Below are positions 21,044 through 23,412 of a stretch of 23,412 bases of DNA, in pieces. The position numbers and the translations under genes were made by a program. The notes below the pieces were generated by a model. The model was not told the origin of the DNA. It ran no database searches and saw only the letters and a program-made list of their open reading frames with translations. Positions within the stretch are counted from its first letter, which is position 1, and the number at the start of each line of letters is the position of its first letter. Source of the DNA: a virus; the IMG/VR virus record IMGVR_UViG_3300026512_000061, positions 1-23,412 of that record. One strand, written 5' to 3'.

Positions 21044-22633
21044 TTAATCTCCTATTTGTAATTCTTTTTCTATGATAGGATAAGCATTTTCTAAATAAAG
21101 ATTTATTCTCTCATCAGCGTGTTTTAATATATAATTTTTCTTTCTTCTACAACTTGTAAAATCATCTACATAATCAAAAATTTTAACTTTATCCTTTGAA
21201 TCATGCTGTCGCATACCCCTACCAATACTCTGATTAAGAGTAATAAAAGACTTAATGCTTGAAGCTAAATGAATGTTGTGTATTTTCTTAATATTAACAC
21301 CAGTGGATAACGTTCCGTATGTTGCTATTAATATTCCTCCATCTTTTAATTCAAACATTTTTCTAATCTCTTCTCTTTTATCTCCCTTAACATCGCCTCT
21401 AATAAAAAATATGTTCAAATCATCTAACATAATTATTTTATCATATTTTATATTATTTTTTATAAGATCTTTTGACTGGACAATATAGTATTTTGAATTG
21501 TCTTTAATAGACTTAATTTCTTTTTTATAAACTAAATCTTCATTAGGAATATCTAAATTTAATTTTAATTTAATTATTTCTTTTAATAATGTTTCACCAT
21601 GTGCTATTTTATTATAAAGAATTAGGTTATTTTCTTTTTTATTTGAAAGCTTATTTACTATTTTGGATATAAAAATATTTCTAACATTTAATTCTTCAAT
21701 ATATTTTACTTCTTGTTGGTAAGTTTTACTAACTTGCCAAAACTCTTTACAAATTTCTTTGCTATAATTCAAGAAAAACATCACAATTTCTACAGGTGTG
21801 GCGTATCCTTGATTAATAAGTTCTTGTGGTGTTATGATTGTAATCGGCTTACCTAATGTTGAAAGAAGTGTAAATTTGTCTATGGTATTTTGAGGAAGTG
21901 TCCCTGTTAAACCTATTTTGTATTCAGCATTTACGGATGCTTTTATTATTTTATCCAATACTTCAGCTTTCGCAGAATGTGCTTCATCAATTATAATAAA
22001 ATCAGTTTCTGGAAATAAATGGATGGCATTTTTCATACTCTGCCAGGTAGAGATTGTAACCAATTTATTAAAATGTTTTTCTTTTCCTGAATAAATTTTA
22101 TGAACATATTTATCTAAATCTTTCCACCCATATTCATTAAAATCACTATACATCTGTTCCACAAGATTTACTGTTGGAACAATTAAAACACCCTTTAAAT
22201 TTTTTGATATGAAATATCTAATGATTGCATATAAAACAAAACTTTTACCTGAATTATGATGAACTATATCATTTTGGACATAACATTCTTCTTCAATATC
22301 AACATTAAAATCAATCCATTCCTGTTTTTTTACATTTTCAATCGAAACAATTTTTTTAGTATTAGATAAATCACCTTTTAATATCTCATTCCCCATCTTC
22401 AAGTTTGAAGAAGACTCCCAAATTAATTTATTTTCATCTTTTTTTAACAAAAAATGTGTAATAGAACATTTTATTGATGAACCATCATCAAATATAATTT
22501 TTTTACCATCCAAGTCTTTTTTAATAAAATAATCATTTATTTTTCTAAAACCAAAGGGTGTTTCAATTTTTATCTTTTTTCCTTGTTTTAATAATTCAAA
22601 TATTTCGCCAAAAGTTTTTTCTTCTATTTTCAT
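21044..22633 (-). CDS. uvsW: C-terminal half of UvsW-type helicase fused to a split-intein C-part
   Basis: UvsW is the T4 SF2 helicase that unwinds branched DNA and R-loops. The 529-residue product starts with a 127-residue intein C-part, then an extein from S128 beginning inside Walker A (SGKS, 128-131). Next come VLIVPTVNLVEQM (motif Ia), VTISTWQSM, DEAH (216-219), GLTGT (motif III, 241-245), ATYGTLSTGVNI, ASSIKSFITLNQSIGRGMR (motif VI, 468-475) and a C-terminal LKHADERINLYLE matching the T4 LKHGIDRIQRYAD. The N-terminal domain and first half of Walker A are missing and should be encoded beyond 23412 with the intein N-part. About 50 residues (359-407) are inserted relative to T4. ATG at 22633 has AGGAGT upstream and a promoter at 22663, supporting a separate transcription unit. 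Confidence 0.9.
   Translation of the reverse strand: MKIEEKTFGEIFELLKQGKKIKIETPFGFRKINDYFIKKDLDGKKIIFDDGSSIKCSITHFLLKKDENKLIWESSSNLKMGNEILKGDLSNTKKIVSIENVKKQEWIDFNVDIEEECYVQNDIVHHNSGKSFVLYAIIRYFISKNLKGVLIVPTVNLVEQMYSDFNEYGWKDLDKYVHKIYSGKEKHFNKLVTISTWQSMKNAIHLFPETDFIIIDEAHSAKAEVLDKIIKASVNAEYKIGLTGTLPQNTIDKFTLLSTLGKPITIITPQELINQGYATPVEIVMFFLNYSKEICKEFWQVSKTYQQEVKYIEELNVRNIFISKIVNKLSNKKENNLILYNKIAHGETLLKEIIKLKLNLDIPNEDLVYKKEIKSIKDNSKYYIVQSKDLIKNNIKYDKIIMLDDLNIFFIRGDVKGDKREEIRKMFELKDGGILIATYGTLSTGVNIKKIHNIHLASSIKSFITLNQSIGRGMRQHDSKDKVKIFDYVDDFTSCRRKKNYILKHADERINLYLENAYPIIEKELQIGD
22253..22633 (-). other. Split intein C-terminal part (atypical split), residues 1-127 of the uvsW fragment
   Basis: The segment has Hint-domain features. 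IETPFGFRKIND and KIIFDDGSSIKCSITH are core strands ending in the block B histidine (H60). The end is ECYVQNDIVHHN followed by S128, matching intein block G (penultimate His126, terminal Asn127, +1 Ser). A C-part of about 127 residues leaves only a short N-part of perhaps 20-30 residues with the first cysteine. Common split inteins have a C-part of 35-50 residues; this arrangement resembles the known AceL-TerL type, whose C-part of about 104 residues also has a (T/S)P-x-GF and IIFDD pattern. It would splice in trans onto Walker A of UvsW. Confidence 0.88.
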
Positions 22634-22662
22634 ATTAACTCCTAAAATTAAATATTTTTATA

Positions 22663-22691
22663 ATTATATAATATTTATAAGGAAAAGTAAA
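22663..22691 (-). promoter_or_regulatory. Promoter, TTTACT-N17-TATAAT, for the split uvsW fragment
   Basis: TTTACTTTT begins at 22691 on the minus strand and TATAAT is at 22663-22668, spacer 17. Its -35 box touches the plus-strand endonuclease start codon at 22691 and its spacer contains that gene's AAGGA ribosome binding site. Confidence 0.85.
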
Positions 22692-23412
22692 TGAAAATTC
22701 GAAAAAGCACTCTAGAAAAATTAAAATTGAAATCAGAAGAATTAAAAATAAATTATAATATCTTAATTAAATTAAGAGAATATTTTGGTTCTTTTAATTT
22801 TTTGACAAAATTAATGAATATAAAGAAATCATATAATAAATATGATAAAAATAAAAAATTTCCAAATTCATTTGAAGAATTAAAAATATTTTTAGAAAAA
22901 ATATATGAATTTAGAAATAATAATGACGCTAAAATAAATTTAGAATACTTTTTACTTATAGGTTTATCAGAAAAAGAATATAAAAAATATTGTTCAGCTA
23001 AAACAAAAAAGATGATAGAAATGCCTACTTTTACAAATACGCTAGAAGAATATAATGAAAAATATGGTGAAGAAGAGGGTAGAAAAAGATATGAGAAAAG
23101 AAGAAAAGATTGCGGAAAATCTGTAAGATTAGAATATTGGCTTGAAAGAGGCTATACTGAAGAAGAGGCTAAACAAAAATTAAAAGAAAGACAAGCCACA
23201 GGCAAACTTGAAAATTTTATGAAAAGATATGGACCAGTTCAAGGATATATAAAATGGTATAAAAGACAAAAAAAGTGGCAAAATACATTAAATTCTAAAT
23301 CACCTGAGGAGATAGAAGAAATCAATAAAAAGAGAAATCCATATTTAAAATATGATTATGAAACAAAAGAAGAATATTTTAATAGAGCAAGAAATTATAT
23401 AATAAATAATAA
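22691..23412 (+). CDS. Homing-endonuclease-like protein, 3' end beyond window
   Basis: The only plus-strand gene. Its 240 visible codons run open to the window end. ATG at 22691 has AAGGA eight bases upstream. The N-terminal 110 residues are lysine-rich helices. Then come two tandem YG-x-x-x-G units: KYGEEEGRKRYEKRR and, after YWLERGYTEEEAKQKL-x-x-RQ, RYGPVQGYIKWYKRQKKWQNTL. This YW-x-x-(K/R)GY-x-EEA / RYG-x-x-xG-x-x-xW pattern is familiar from free-standing phage homing endonucleases, including Vsr/EDxHD-type enzymes found next to split inteins and introns. The catalytic domain should lie downstream of the window, so nuclease identity is inferred. It sits in the break of the split uvsW gene, where it would drive copying of the insertion into intact alleles. 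Confidence 0.72.
   Translation, partial: MKIRKSTLEKLKLKSEELKINYNILIKLREYFGSFNFLTKLMNIKKSYNKYDKNKKFPNSFEELKIFLEKIYEFRNNNDAKINLEYFLLIGLSEKEYKKYCSAKTKKMIEMPTFTNTLEEYNEKYGEEEGRKRYEKRRKDCGKSVRLEYWLERGYTEEEAKQKLKERQATGKLENFMKRYGPVQGYIKWYKRQKKWQNTLNSKSPEEIEEINKKRNPYLKYDYETKEEYFNRARNYIINN

Noticed and set aside
2519-22691. Repeated AT-rich promoter blocks as CRISPR-like or mobile repeats
   Set aside because: They are widely spaced, directional, limited to positions upstream of operons, and fit a two-box promoter with constant spacing.
1-23412. tRNA or rRNA genes and a CRISPR array
   Set aside because: No cloverleaf, GGTTC-type T-arm pattern or regular repeat-spacer array was seen by eye on either strand; a covariance scan was not possible.
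1-23412. Assigning the phage to a Campylobacter-type host because of low G+C and T4-like genes
   Set aside because: Low G+C T4-like phages infect several host groups and the promoter type is not host-specific enough; nothing in the window decides it.

Overview
The window is a stretch of a very AT-rich (roughly a quarter G+C by eye) tailed-phage genome of the T4-like myovirus type. It carries recognisable relatives of T4 gp45 (sliding clamp), gp32 (ssDNA-binding protein), RNase H, gp61 (primase), Rnl2 (RNA ligase 2), NrdA and UvsW. Genes are tightly packed, use strong AAGGAG-type ribosome binding sites and almost all lie on the minus strand. The host cannot be named from sequence alone.

Minus-strand transcription runs from high to low coordinates. 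At the right end (21044-23412) is half of a UvsW-type helicase gene. It starts with the C-terminal part of a split intein and has its own promoter. A homing-endonuclease-like gene, the only plus-strand gene, diverges from it and runs off the window. Next come a DNA methyltransferase (20221-21042), small coiled-coil, zinc-binding and paralogous accessory proteins (17002-20218), and an RNA-repair block (12135-16845). That block holds RNA ligase 2, a YqeY-like protein, a 2H phosphodiesterase resembling the anti-CBASS nuclease Acb1, an RlaP-type nucleotidyltransferase and a shortened CCA-adding/poly(A)-polymerase-like nucleotidyltransferase. The replication core follows (7620-11762): clamp, SSB, RNase H, primase. 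The left part (1-7542) has a GapR-like coiled-coil protein, a small HTH protein, a Cas4/RecB-like Fe-S nuclease, a GGDEF protein, a large primase-helicase and the start of nrdA.

Nine near-identical minus-strand promoters (TTTACT/C, 17 nt, TATAAT) divide the region into short operons. Two of them (in front of the primase-helicase and of the RlaP gene) give transcripts that begin with a long conserved RNA stem ending at the ribosome binding site. The gp32 leader has a run of 9-nt A-rich repeats leading into the start codon, which looks like an autogenous operator, and a terminator-like hairpin follows gp32.

The strongest candidate for a notable system is the fractured uvsW: an atypically split intein (split near its N-terminus) in the Walker A motif, with a homing endonuclease gene in the break. 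No intergenic gap longer than 300 bases occurs in the window.
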